Shown: piece by piece, positions 26,265 to 34,374 of the stretch
How the letters are laid out: every line of letters begins with the position of its first letter
Numbering within the stretch: position 1 is the stretch's first letter
DNA from: an uncultured Bacteroidales bacterium
Lineage (GTDB): Bacteria; Bacteroidota; Bacteroidia; Bacteroidales; Paludibacteraceae
Assembly (NCBI GenBank): GCA_902769535.1
Contig: CACXPH010000006.1
Location: 1-64,000, forward strand
Direction of reading: 5' to 3'
Length of the DNA: 64,000 nucleotides
Made by a program: the position numbers and the translations under genes
The notes under the pieces: model-generated
The model's input: only the letters and a program-made list of their open reading frames with translations
Told to the model about the DNA's origin: nothing
Databases searched by the model: none

Positions 26265-29200
26265 ATGCGTATGAAACGAATCATCTTTTGTATCCTTACT
26301 CTCAGCCTCAGCTTATGCATGACGGCCAATGATGACCCGCATCTTAAGCGGCTGATTGAGTGCATCAACGACAGTGATTTTGTCTGTGCAACAGAAGAAT
26401 TGCCATTGGTGGAAAATTGGGATGATTTAGGTGATACTATTTTCGAAGACATTCATCGCGCTTTGGCTTACTGTGATTATGTAGATTCCCTTTATCCTCA
26501 GTTGCATAATAGGGACGAATGCTTGCAGATAGTATCGTTTGATTTGGATGCCCGTGCTGCTGCTTGTAAATCGGTAAGAAACTATGCAGAAGCTATCTAT
26601 TATTATCAATGGTCTGCTCAGTTATCTAAGCGTGTTTTCGGGGAAAATCACGAAGATTACGCGGCTTGCCTCTTTCACATATGGATGACATATTACATTT
26701 GGGGACAATATGAAAATGCCATTCCGTATTTAAGAGAACAAGTGCGTATTCGAGAGAATTTATACGGTAAGCATCATATAAAGTATTTGACTTCAGTGGT
26801 TAATCTCGGCGCCGTATATACAGAAGTGGGCAACTATGCATCAGCCGAAGAATGTTTCGCTCAAGCACTATCGCATCTTGAAGACAAGGAGAGTGAAAGT
26901 TATATAACCATTCTGAATCATCTTGGCTCCGTATGCCAATCCCAAGGAAAATATGCGAATGCCGAGTCGTATTACACGAATGCGAAGGAATTGTGCAAAA
27001 AACTCTTTGGAGAACAAAGTGAGTTGTACGCACAGATAATCAATAATATCGCATCCTTATACGGTGATACGGGAAATGCGGTGAGAGCTAATCAATATTA
27101 TTTATTGGCGTCCCAAATATTCCTTTCGCTATACGGAGAGAATTCTGCCCTTTACGCTATTTCGTTAAACAATTTAGCTTCGACCTATAGACGATTAGGG
27201 GATTTGAAATTAGCAAAACAATATTATCTCCAAGCAGCTCAAATCAGGAAAAACATTGACGGAGAGACGCATCCTCGTTATATATTACTGCTTAATAATC
27301 TGGGAATTGTCTGCGAAGATTTAGGAGAACGAGATGAAGCGGAAAACTATTTCATAGAAGCACTTCGTTTGCGCAAACAGACCATTGGCGAGAACCATAT
27401 TGATTATGCTGTTTCTCTCCGGAACTTAGGAGCTTTTTATATGAATGCACGTGAGTTCGAGAAGGCCGAACCATATACGCTTCAAGCCTTGCAAATTGTC
27501 GCAAGTGTATTAGGAAAACAGCATTTTGATTATGGAGCCGTTTCGCAACACGCAGCGGTAATATACGAAGAATTGAATGATTACACACAAGCGGAATCGT
27601 ATTACCTCCAAAGTGCGGCTATCTTCAAGGATTTGTATATAAAATCTGTCGGTTTCCTCCCGGAAGAAGAACGCAGTTTTTATTGGGAAAAATTTAAAGC
27701 ATATTATGAGACAGGCTATACTCCTTTCGTGTATAGATATTATCCTAAAAATCATTCCATAACCACCTTTGCTTATAATAACGAGCTGTTCACCAAAGGG
27801 CTTTTGCTCACATCTACCAGTGCTGTTGCAAACTCTATTCTTGAGAGCGGAGATTCTGTTCTAATCGCCCAATGGAATGATCTCATCGTTAAAAAGCAAA
27901 AGATCATGGCGTTGGAAGAGAGCGAACCCAAATCGGAAGATCTGGAACGGTTACGAAACGATGCGGAGGTGTTGGAGAAAGAAATCACCAAAGCCAGTGC
28001 TACGTATCGTGAGAACCAGCGTATATGGACCATTACATGGGATAGTGTGCGCGCTGCACTAAAACCCCATCAGGTGGCGATTGAATATATAAGAGCACAA
28101 CTGGGTGATAGCGCGATGTATTGCGCTTTGCTGTTGAAGCGTAATAGCAAGTATCCGGTACTCATTCCGCTTTTCGAAGAAAAAGAATTAATGCCATTAG
28201 TGCAAAAAACCACGCCTGCATCTATCGGGAAAGCATATGCGTTTGATGAAAACGGAAAAGAGTTGAACCGACTCATTTGGAGCAAGGTTTTGCCATATAT
28301 CAAATCCCGCGAAACGGTCTTTATAGCACCTACCGGTATATTACACGAGGTGGCGATGGAGGCCATTCCTTATGATCAGACTCATACCGTGGCTGATAAG
28401 TATCATCTTGTGCGATTATCCTCCACGAGGGAGATAGCGACACACAAGACCTCTGTTCCTTATGAAAAAGCATCGCTATATGGCGGTGTATATTATGACG
28501 TGGAAGCCGAAGAGTTATTAGCGCAAAGTGCAACGTATCAAATCGCATCAAGAGGTATCTCCTTCGATTCGATAGATAGAGGAACGGTGTCTTATTTGAA
28601 AGGAACAAAAGAGGAGGTAGAGAATATCCGTCAGATGTTACATGACAATCATCTTTCCGTGCAACTATTTACCGCCACCAATGCGAACGAAGAATCATTC
28701 AAGGCACTAAGTGGCAAACATCAAAACATCCTACATATTGCCACGCATGGCTTCTATTGGTCGGATTCTACGGCGCAGAAGAAAGACTATTTCTCGCAGC
28801 GCGCACAAAGGATGGACGATAACCAACCTACTACGTTACCCTCTCTAGACCCGCTGAACCGCTGCGGCTTACTCTTTGCCGGCGCCAACACGGCTCTCTC
28901 CGGTCACAGTGCCGATCTGCCGGAAGGTGTGCAAGACGGTATCCTAACCGCCAAAGAGATCTCGTTGCTCGATTTGCGCGATGCAGACCTCGTTGTGCTT
29001 TCGGCGTGTGAGACCGGTAAGGGAGAGATTACAGGTGAAGGAATGTTTGGTCTGCAGCGTGCGTTCAAGCAAGCCGGAGCACAGACGATCATCATGTCCC
29101 TCTGGCCGGTCAATGATGCAGCTACACAAATGCTCATGACGGAGTTCTATCGTAACTGGATCACCAACCGTCAACCCAAACGTGAGGCTTTCTGTAACGC

Positions 29201-29267
29201 ACAGAACACCGTCCGTGCCCAATTCGAAGAACCCGTCTATTGGGCCGGATTCATCATGTTGGATTAA
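26265..29267 (+). CDS. Exported TPR-CHAT protease-like protein
   Basis: A 1000-residue protein with a signal peptide (to about residue 21). Residues 80-460 hold about nine 42-residue TPR units of the kinesin-light-chain type (for example YAISLNNLASTYRRLGDLKL). A helical linker follows, then a CHAT (caspase-HetF-associated) domain from about residue 620 with the catalytic pair H828 in HIATHGF and C915 in LSACETG. CHAT domains are caspase-like Cys proteases. Two homologues lie in the protease operon (39333-41873, 41889-45470) with the same C-terminal AFKQAG-MSLWPVNDAAT block. It follows the ion channel gene by 14 bases. Confidence 0.9.
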   Translation: MRMKRIIFCILTLSLSLCMTANDDPHLKRLIECINDSDFVCATEELPLVENWDDLGDTIFEDIHRALAYCDYVDSLYPQLHNRDECLQIVSFDLDARAAACKSVRNYAEAIYYYQWSAQLSKRVFGENHEDYAACLFHIWMTYYIWGQYENAIPYLREQVRIRENLYGKHHIKYLTSVVNLGAVYTEVGNYASAEECFAQALSHLEDKESESYITILNHLGSVCQSQGKYANAESYYTNAKELCKKLFGEQSELYAQIINNIASLYGDTGNAVRANQYYLLASQIFLSLYGENSALYAISLNNLASTYRRLGDLKLAKQYYLQAAQIRKNIDGETHPRYILLLNNLGIVCEDLGERDEAENYFIEALRLRKQTIGENHIDYAVSLRNLGAFYMNAREFEKAEPYTLQALQIVASVLGKQHFDYGAVSQHAAVIYEELNDYTQAESYYLQSAAIFKDLYIKSVGFLPEEERSFYWEKFKAYYETGYTPFVYRYYPKNHSITTFAYNNELFTKGLLLTSTSAVANSILESGDSVLIAQWNDLIVKKQKIMALEESEPKSEDLERLRNDAEVLEKEITKASATYRENQRIWTITWDSVRAALKPHQVAIEYIRAQLGDSAMYCALLLKRNSKYPVLIPLFEEKELMPLVQKTTPASIGKAYAFDENGKELNRLIWSKVLPYIKSRETVFIAPTGILHEVAMEAIPYDQTHTVADKYHLVRLSSTREIATHKTSVPYEKASLYGGVYYDVEAEELLAQSATYQIASRGISFDSIDRGTVSYLKGTKEEVENIRQMLHDNHLSVQLFTATNANEESFKALSGKHQNILHIATHGFYWSDSTAQKKDYFSQRAQRMDDNQPTTLPSLDPLNRCGLLFAGANTALSGHSADLPEGVQDGILTAKEISLLDLRDADLVVLSACETGKGEITGEGMFGLQRAFKQAGAQTIIMSLWPVNDAATQMLMTEFYRNWITNRQPKREAFCNAQNTVRAQFEEPVYWAGFIMLD

Positions 29268-29379
29268 TAGGAAAACATCAAAATGTCCATTGTTTTAAGG
29301 AATACGTTTAGAGACAATTGGCACACTATTTGTTATGTATTGAATAACATTGTGTTGAACCATCAAAAAGCAAAGCATT

Positions 29380-30108
29380 ATGAGACGCTATTTACTTACA
29401 TTATTTGTAGCTTTGACTGCCAGCCTCACCATGCAGGCGCAAGAGGTTTATGTTCTTTATGGTTATCTGAAAGTATTCCCTAATGACCTGGGCACGTTTG
29501 ATGCAGAGCCGCGAACCGTTATCGCTCGTATAAATGAGTCGCAGCAATTCGGCTATGGTACGTGGCGTCTGCCGACGAACGAAGAGTTGTCCCTCATGCG
29601 AGGGAGCAATGTGATCGGTGACGGTGCATATATGACCAAAGAAAACAAGACGGGCATCGTACGCTTGGTGACGGATAAAGAAAAAGGCGAGGTCGCACCT
29701 GCCATTCCCGCCGGTTATGTGGACTTAGGTCTGCCGAGTGGTACGCTATGGAAGGAGCAGAATGAAATAGACGGATTTTGTACCTACGAACAAGCGATGG
29801 CTCTGTTCGGAAACGACCTGCCTACCAAAGAACAATGGGAGGAATTGATCCTTTCATGCAAATGGACATGGACGGGGAGTGGTTATGAGGTAGAAGGTCC
29901 GAGTGGTACGTCCATTACCCTGCCTGCTGCGGGTTATAGGGATTCTAATGGCAATGTGCAAAATGTCGGTTCGGACGGCTACTTTTGGTCCTCCACGCCG
30001 TATAATCTGCTAGAGACCGTTGCTAGTGAGCTGTATTTCAATTCGGGTCAAGTGGAAGTAGACCTCAACAAGCGTTGCCACGGTCGATCCGTCCGCCTTG
30101 TACGCTGA
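29380..30108 (+). CDS. Secreted protein with Fib_succ_major-like (C-type-lectin-like) domain
   Basis: A 242-residue protein with a signal peptide (cleavage after MQAQ). From residue 110 it has the Bacteroidales pattern YVDLGLPSGTLWKEQN, then KWTWTGSGYEV and the closing YFWSSTPYN and SVRLVR, typical of the Fibrobacter major paralogous (FISUMP) domain. A homologue is the lipoprotein at 61833-62333. Such proteins are surface-exposed and of unknown role. Its stop codon is followed, in the same frame, by the tail of an AraC regulator. Confidence 0.75.
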   Translation: MRRYLLTLFVALTASLTMQAQEVYVLYGYLKVFPNDLGTFDAEPRTVIARINESQQFGYGTWRLPTNEELSLMRGSNVIGDGAYMTKENKTGIVRLVTDKEKGEVAPAIPAGYVDLGLPSGTLWKEQNEIDGFCTYEQAMALFGNDLPTKEQWEELILSCKWTWTGSGYEVEGPSGTSITLPAAGYRDSNGNVQNVGSDGYFWSSTPYNLLETVASELYFNSGQVEVDLNKRCHGRSVRLVR

Positions 30109-30207
30109 CAGTTCGCTACCCGTTCGGGCTTCTCGTCCCGCGAATCTTTCGCCCGCACCTTCACCCAACTCACCGGCCTCAGCCCGAGAGAATGGAGTAA
30201 ACACTAA
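30109..30207 (+). pseudogene. C-terminal remnant of an AraC-family regulator
   Basis: Thirty-two codons plus TAA read QFATRSGFSSRESFARTF then TQLTGLSPREWSKH. This is the end of the second helix-turn-helix of an AraC/XylS DNA-binding domain. There is no start codon and no upstream half: the frame runs directly from the TGA of the Fib_succ_major-like gene. A terminator follows at once. I read it as the leftover 3' end of a regulator gene whose front was replaced. Confidence 0.75.
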
Positions 30208-30232
30208 AAATGCAGGTCGCCTGCATTTTTTT
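30206..30232 (+). terminator. Rho-independent terminator
   Basis: AAAAA-TGCAGG-TCG-CCTGCA-TTTTTTT: 6-bp GC-containing stem (with flanking A/T pairing) followed by seven T. It overlaps the AraC remnant stop. Confidence 0.85.
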
Positions 30233-30242
30233 ATTCAAAAAC

Positions 30243-30273
30243 TTGCCTATATCGGCAAAAAGTTGTATCTTTG
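30243..30273 (+). promoter_or_regulatory. Promoter of the Fic gene
   Basis: TTG (30243-30245) and TATCTTTG (30266-30273) with 20 bases between. Confidence 0.75.
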
Positions 30274-30302
30274 CAGCGGATTTTAACAAATATTTGCCGA
30301 TA
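30243..30302 (+). promoter_or_regulatory. Operator-like inverted repeats around the Fic promoter
   Basis: TATCGGCAAA (30250-30259) and its exact reverse complement TTTGCCGATA (30293-30302) flank the -7 box and end two bases before the ATG region. The first half also forms TTGCC-N6-GGCAA (30243-30258) over the -33 box. The N-terminal HTH of the Fic protein is a natural candidate to bind here. Confidence 0.55.
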
Positions 30303-30304
30303 GT

Positions 30305-31186
30305 ATGGAATTTATCTCTGTTAGTCAATTTGCTCAGAAGTACGGAATCAGCGAACGTACGGCCCGAAATCTCTGCGCGACAGGAAAGATAGAAGGCGTC
30401 TTTCTAACCGGCAAAACATGGAACATTCCGGTGGATGCAGTATTGCCGCAGAAGGGCAAGAAGAAGATATCTCCGCTATTGGCGCGTCTGCGCGAAGAGA
30501 AAGAGATCAAACTCAAAGGAGGCATCTACCATCGTACACAAATCGACTTAACCTACAACTCTAATCATATAGAGGGAAGTCGTTTGACCAAAGAGCAGAC
30601 GCGTTACATTTTCGAGACTAACACGTTGGGTGTTACCACTGAGAACACGCGTATCGATGATATCATGGAGACGGTGAACCATTTCCGTTGCATTGATTTT
30701 GTGATTGATCATGCGACCGACAAAATCACCGAACCGTTCATCAAACAACTCCATCTCATCCTCAAATCCAACACCTCGGACAGCCAAAAATCGTGGTTCG
30801 CTGTTGGCGACTACAAGCGCTTGGCCAACGAAGTAGGCGACCAAGAAACCATCCAACCGGCAGACGTACATCGCTATATGAAAGCACTGCTTGCAGACTA
30901 CAACGCCCTCAAAAAAGCAGAACTGGATGACATCATCGATTTTCACGTGCGTTTTGAGCGTATCCATCCCTTCCAAGACGGCAACGGACGCGTAGGGCGC
31001 TTGCTGCTTTTCTGGCAATGCCTGCAAAACGGTATTGTGCCGTTTATCATCACGGACAAACTCCGTCTCTTCTATTATCGAGGCATCCAGAACTGGGGTG
31101 AGACCAACGGCTATCTGCGTGACACCTGCCTCACTGCACAGGATCAATACACCGCCTTGCTGGACTATTTTAAGATTAAGTACTAA
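30305..31186 (+). CDS. Fic-family AMP-transferase with N-terminal HTH
   Basis: A 293-residue protein. Residues 1-50 form a helix-turn-helix (ISVSQFAQKYGISERTARNL) like those in MerR/excisionase domains. The Fic core has the catalytic HPFQDGNGR motif (His221). An inhibitory-helix motif, S86-x3-E90-G91 in SNHIEG, is in the same chain, so it belongs to the self-inhibited class with the inhibitory helix N-terminal to the core. Fic enzymes attach AMP (or other phosphates) to protein hydroxyls. The HTH and the inverted repeats at its promoter suggest it controls its own gene. It has its own promoter and a terminator about 80 bases after the stop. Confidence 0.92.
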   Translation: MEFISVSQFAQKYGISERTARNLCATGKIEGVFLTGKTWNIPVDAVLPQKGKKKISPLLARLREEKEIKLKGGIYHRTQIDLTYNSNHIEGSRLTKEQTRYIFETNTLGVTTENTRIDDIMETVNHFRCIDFVIDHATDKITEPFIKQLHLILKSNTSDSQKSWFAVGDYKRLANEVGDQETIQPADVHRYMKALLADYNALKKAELDDIIDFHVRFERIHPFQDGNGRVGRLLLFWQCLQNGIVPFIITDKLRLFYYRGIQNWGETNGYLRDTCLTAQDQYTALLDYFKIKY

Positions 31187-31220
31187 AATCAATAAAATAC
31201 ATTACAAAAGCGGTAATCCT

Positions 31221-31268
31221 GAAGCGTCGTCCCGTTGAAGCGGGAAGAGCGGCCTCCGCCTAGAAGGG
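31221..31268 (+). repeat. REP-like stem-loop element, copy 1
   Basis: Reads GAAGCGTCGT, then the stem-loop CCCGTTGAAGCGGG, then AGAGCGGCCTCCGCC and TAGAAGGG. Copies 2 and 3 are on the minus strand at 34767-34821 and 47724-47771. Confidence 0.75.
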
Positions 31269-31294
31269 TATACACGTTGTGTATATCTTTTTTT
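31269..31294 (+). terminator. Terminator of the Fic gene
   Basis: Perfect stem TATACAC-GTT-GTGTATA followed by TC and seven T. Confidence 0.7.
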
Positions 31295-31577
31295 AGGAAT
31301 ATGTATATGCGAGGACTACCGCTTTTTTGTGTGTTTAGGAGGTGAGTTTTGGGGTAGTGGAAAAATACTAAACAAAAAAATTTTCATTTTTTCGCAAAAA
31401 TCGTCATTTTTGAAAAAATGGGCTCTCAACCCGCTTCAATAGGGAGCAAAAAAAATTCATTTTTTAAGGGGGTTTTTGTGCATTTTCTTTGTAACCTCCT
31501 GAAAAATCAGTCCATTAAATACAAAATGTTCAATTTTCCAGAAAAGTGGGATTGCGAGGGTATCGTTTTGGGGCAAA

Positions 31578-31609
31578 TTTGCACGAATGAAAAAGTTTTT
31601 GTACCTTTG
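31578..31609 (+). promoter_or_regulatory. Promoter of the small-gene island
   Basis: TTTG (31578-31581) and TACCTTTG (31602-31609) with 20 bases between; 22 bases before the ATG at 31632. Confidence 0.75.
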
Positions 31610-31631
31610 CAGTCCTTTACGTTTTGAAAAC

Positions 31632-32108
31632 ATGAAAACCAACTCACACATATTAGCCATCGATACGTATCTTGGAGAGATGCGCGGGGTAGTGCGTGCG
31701 TTGGAAAATAGTCCGGAAAAAGAAGCGCTGATGGAACTTGTACAGGTGATGACGGACGAGATATTCGGCGCCCATACCGACTTCGCTGAGTTGAACAATC
31801 AAATTGCCGACTTGCACCGTCAACTCTATGAGCCGGTAGTACGTGCTCAAGCCGGTGAGCAATGTCGTTATATCGATGTCGATGCCTTGAATAAAGGCGG
31901 CGTCTATAGTCTCGATGAGTTCGAGAAGATGTTGCGGAAGGCGTGTGAGAGCGATGCGCGTGTGCTTGCTACGTTCCTGCGCAAATACGAGAAGATCGGG
32001 TATCTGGACTTCCACAGCGAGAGCAAAAAGCGCATCCTTTTGCATCTGCAGGAATGCTTCCCGACGATGAGGAAGTACAAGTATCCGAATTTCGCTGCGG
32101 CATTCTAA
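31632..32108 (+). CDS. Hypothetical protein, helical, cytosolic
   Basis: A 158-residue protein with no signal peptide or membrane segment. It is mostly helical (YLGEMRGVVRALENSPEKEA; LNNQIADLHRQLYEPVVRAQ) and ends in a basic KYKYPNF segment. I do not recognise the family. The ATG at 31632 follows the promoter; the frame is open 15 codons upstream but over the promoter. It ends in a strong terminator and is the first gene of a run of small genes of unknown function. Confidence 0.7.
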   Translation: MKTNSHILAIDTYLGEMRGVVRALENSPEKEALMELVQVMTDEIFGAHTDFAELNNQIADLHRQLYEPVVRAQAGEQCRYIDVDALNKGGVYSLDEFEKMLRKACESDARVLATFLRKYEKIGYLDFHSESKKRILLHLQECFPTMRKYKYPNFAAAF

Positions 32109-32111
32109 TCG

Positions 32112-32190
32112 TATTTGATTCCATTTGATTTTTTGACCGCTTCTATTTGATTCCATTCGATTTCTATTTGATTTTCATTTGATTTTTGAC
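32112..32190 (+). repeat. Three imperfect direct repeats, TATTTGATTYYATTYGATTT
   Basis: Units start at 32112, 32144 and 32165, right after the stop of the preceding gene and before its terminator. Confidence 0.7.
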
Positions 32191-32215
32191 CTGTTATTTC
32201 GACAGGTCTTTTTTT
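32188..32215 (+). terminator. Rho-independent terminator
   Basis: GACCTGT-TATTTCG-ACAGGTC followed by seven T. A TACTTTTG box (32221-32228) follows immediately and may start the next transcript, though a matching TTG box is not clear. Confidence 0.85.
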
Positions 32216-32292
32216 ATATATACTTTTGCACCGGAATTCCAAAACAACCCAGCGCTGGGTTAATTGTTTAACACTTTTAACCCTTATTAAAA

Positions 32293-32697
32293 ATGAGTAA
32301 AATTAATTTAGAAGTCATCGACCAGATGTTCAGTGCAGTAATGGCACAAAACGAGAGTGAAGAAACGATTAAGGCATTACGTCCGCAGGTGGAGGAGGCC
32401 GTGCAGGAGCTTATGCGGCAGCAAGGTAAGCCCAAAGGTTGGACGGGCACTATCGAGTACCACGGATTCAAGATCGTCGTGAGCCGACCGAAGAGTTACA
32501 CCTGGGAGCAGAACAACCAGATTGACGATCCGAACCTCACGTTCTACAAGCAGATGCACGGGTATTACGAGCAGTTGCAGGCGAACCTGAAGGAGACGCG
32601 TGCGGACATGAAGCGTGTCGGCGAGAAGCTCGAGAAAGCGCACCCGGACAGCGAGAGTATCAAACGAGGCTTCCGATTGGCGTTCCTTCCGGCATAA
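32293..32697 (+). CDS. Hypothetical protein, small-gene island
   Basis: A 134-residue cytosolic protein with a helical start (NLEVIDQMFSAVMAQ), a short strand-rich middle (GTIEYHGFKIVVSRPKSY) and a long charged helix (YEQLQANLKETRADMKRVGE). No recognised family. A long-hairpin region (32740-32808) follows it. Confidence 0.65.
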   Translation: MSKINLEVIDQMFSAVMAQNESEETIKALRPQVEEAVQELMRQQGKPKGWTGTIEYHGFKIVVSRPKSYTWEQNNQIDDPNLTFYKQMHGYYEQLQANLKETRADMKRVGEKLEKAHPDSESIKRGFRLAFLPA

Positions 32698-32739
32698 AAG
32701 AAAAAGGTCAGTAAAAAGAAAATTTATTCATTGTTTTAA

Positions 32740-32808
32740 GTCTTGTATCTGTAGTCCCCCCTATAATCCCCCCTAAGGACTAGACAGACTACAGGTACGG
32801 GACAAGAC
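32740..32808 (+). other. Long interrupted hairpin between two small genes
   Basis: GTCTTGT (32740-32746) pairs with ACAAGAC (32802-32808) and CTGTAGTC (32749-32756) with GACTACAG (32787-32794). An alternative inner stem TAGTCC (32752-32757)/GGACTA (32777-32782) competes. The loop holds two C6 runs, each followed by TA. It could be a switching RNA leader or a DNA structure. Confidence 0.55.
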
Positions 32809-32823
32809 ATTAAAAATTTATGA

Positions 32824-33126
32824 ATGGACTTTGAAACATATTGGCAGTTGATAGGTGGCGACGTGAACTTCTCGGACCGCAAGACGGCTTCAGAAAAACT
32901 GTGGGAAGAGCATCCGGAAAAGCACGAAGCCATCATCAGCTGGCTCAGAAATCATGGACGATATCCAAGTCGCAATCCGTATTTCTTCATCTTGGATTGG
33001 CAGGTTAAGCGCCGCCAGACGCTGACATACCAGCAGTACTATGCCAAATTTGGTACGACCGAAGAGCGGGACGGCTGGAAGATGGCAAATCCGACGGGAA
33101 ACAAAGTTATTTACATTAAAAACTAA
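32824..33126 (+). CDS. Hypothetical protein, small-gene island
   Basis: A 100-residue cytosolic protein starting MDFETYWQLIGG, rich in Trp and Lys/Arg (HGRYPSRNPYFFILDW, VKRRQTLTYQQYYAKFG). I recall similar short proteins in Bacteroides genomes but no function. It lies 9 bases before the next gene, so the two share a transcript. Confidence 0.65.
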   Translation: MDFETYWQLIGGDVNFSDRKTASEKLWEEHPEKHEAIISWLRNHGRYPSRNPYFFILDWQVKRRQTLTYQQYYAKFGTTEERDGWKMANPTGNKVIYIKN

Positions 33127-33131
33127 AAATT

Positions 33132-33368
33132 ATGGCAAGAGTAACGTTGCCGCAGGGAATAGCGGCTATACATGGCAAATTAGGAAACATGGTTTATCGT
33201 TCGCGGAAGCAGGCGGACGGGACGTACAAAGTGTTTGTGCACGCGTATCAACCGCCGAAGGCGAGCGGAGTAAAGCGAGACGTAAGCGGGGTACGGCGAG
33301 AAGCGAGCGGAGTACAGAAAAAGGGCTTATCTAAGGATATTGGTAGGACATTGGAAGGACATTGCTAG
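33132..33368 (+). CDS. Hypothetical small basic protein with repeat tail
   Basis: A 78-residue basic protein. The first half (GIAAIHGKLGNMVYRSRKQ) recalls short Bacteroidales proteins that open with a GI-x-x-I-x-GK-x-GN motif, often in phage-like or accessory clusters. The second half is three 7-residue repeats (ASGVKRD, VSGVRRE, ASGVQKK) encoded by three 21-bp units. Function unknown. Confidence 0.6.
   Translation: MARVTLPQGIAAIHGKLGNMVYRSRKQADGTYKVFVHAYQPPKASGVKRDVSGVRREASGVQKKGLSKDIGRTLEGHC
33261..33323 (+). repeat. Three tandem 21-bp coding repeats
   Basis: Units at 33261, 33282 and 33303 start GCGAGCGGAGT or GTAAGCGGGGT and code for heptapeptides ending the protein at 33132-33368. Confidence 0.75.
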
Positions 33369-33566
33369 GAGATAGCTCCGTAAGTACTTTTTGGGGTACC
33401 GGCTTTAGTTCGGATGCTGCTCTTTCGAAGTAACTCGCCCCATGCTCGACGACTCTCGCGCCCCCAACCCGCTCGAGACGCCTCCGAGAAGAGCACATCC
33501 TCACATGAGAATGACCCAAAACATGCCCCCAAAAAGTACATACTTCGCAGAAAAAAAGTAAATAGT

Positions 33567-33755
33567 ATGAAATCTATGTCAAAATCCGAACTGGCGCGAG
33601 CAGCCGGAGTGAGTGTAGAAACTTTTCGCAGGTGGCTGCAGGATTCGTACATTCAAAATCGGCTCAAGCCTTATTTACAAACAAAACAACAACAAATCCT
33701 GCCACCCAAGGCAGTACAAATAATTTGCGAGCATTATGCTATTGAAATTGATTAA
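33567..33755 (+). CDS. Small helix-turn-helix protein (DUF4248-like)
   Basis: A 62-residue protein with a plain helix-turn-helix (SKSELARAAGVSVETFRRWL) and a short helical tail. Bacteroidales DUF4248 proteins have this size and shape and are often found beside smalltalk genes, one of which lies about 400 bases on. The ATG at 33567 is chosen because the upstream frame lacks coding character. It overlaps the next gene by 20 bases. Confidence 0.6.
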   Translation: MKSMSKSELARAAGVSVETFRRWLQDSYIQNRLKPYLQTKQQQILPPKAVQIICEHYAIEID

Positions 33756-34053
33756 AACGCGTTCGTACCCATCCGGAATGATTTGCGAACTATGGGAAAA
33801 GAACCGGATATGGGGAGATAAACTGTTGGCGGAGGTACTGATAGTGCACGACGAAATCCCGCAGGAATTAATCTACAGGTTGTCCGTAAGCTACTCAGGT
33901 ATTTGCCTTAATGGTATTCCGACGAAGTGGAAATGGGGCAGCAACCGAATGGAAGTGGTAGTAACGAATTATCTGCTGCGCATTCAGCGGACGCGGGAAG
34001 AGATATGTATCGATGTCTGTCATCCCGAACCGGATCTACCGGGTTATGAATAA
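33736..34053 (+). CDS. Hypothetical protein, small-gene island
   Basis: A 105-residue cytosolic protein with mixed strands and helices (ICELWEKNRIWGDKLLAEVL; WKWGSNRMEVVVTNYLLRIQ) and a Glu/Asp-rich end. Not recognised. It starts inside the end of the HTH gene, so the two are translated together. An alternative ATG is at 33778. Confidence 0.55.
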   Translation: MLLKLIKTRSYPSGMICELWEKNRIWGDKLLAEVLIVHDEIPQELIYRLSVSYSGICLNGIPTKWKWGSNRMEVVVTNYLLRIQRTREEICIDVCHPEPDLPGYE

Positions 34054-34146
34054 AATCGCGGCCAAGTGTGGTCAAGTCGGGCATAAGCCCACAGTACTGC
34101 ACTTGGCTGTTTATATTGCACAATGTCGACAAAAAGATCAAGCGTT

Positions 34147-34347
34147 ATGAACAAAGTAAAAATTATCAAAATCATTGTTTCGGTGCTGATAGCAGCACTG
34201 ACGGCACTGGGAGCGGCGATCGGGCTGAACTCGTGCAATGTGGTAAGGACGATCACAAACAAGAGCGAGTATTACCAGCGAGGGGATACAAGCGTGATGA
34301 TCCAGACCCGAACTACGGAGAGCTATGATGCCTCCAAAAAACTTTAA
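34147..34347 (+). CDS. Smalltalk-like membrane-anchored small protein
   Basis: A 66-residue protein with a basic start (MNKVKIIKII), one hydrophobic segment ending GAAIGLNSC, and a polar tail of about 33 residues. The first 33 residues closely follow the Bacteroidales smalltalk family, which are only about 32 residues long and end at the Cys; this one has an extra tail. Smalltalk genes often sit with DUF4248, HU-like and amidase genes near capsule loci. A second ATG at 34123 is possible. Confidence 0.65.
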   Translation: MNKVKIIKIIVSVLIAALTALGAAIGLNSCNVVRTITNKSEYYQRGDTSVMIQTRTTESYDASKKL

Positions 34348-34374
34348 TTATTAACCATTAAACATTAAATCATT

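Larger units (their letters stand above)
31187..31631 (+). other. 445-bp non-coding stretch after the Fic gene
   Basis: No supported gene. It contains a REP-like stem-loop (31221-31268), a terminator (31269-31294), then a very A/T-rich stretch with near-repeats of CATTTTT and AAAAATTCATTTTTT, and the promoter at 31578-31609. A CCCGCTTCAATAGGG hairpin-like stretch near 31429-31443 resembles the stem of the REP-like element and may be a decayed copy. Confidence 0.6.

Noticed and set aside
29380-30108. Possible diversity-generating retroelement target (C-type-lectin-like end)
   Set aside because: No reverse transcriptase gene and no template repeat matching the 3' end was seen in the window.
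30106-30207. Read-through or recoding of TGA joining the Fib_succ_major-like protein to the AraC tail
   Set aside because: TGA is used as a normal stop in many genes here; a gene remnant is the simpler reading.
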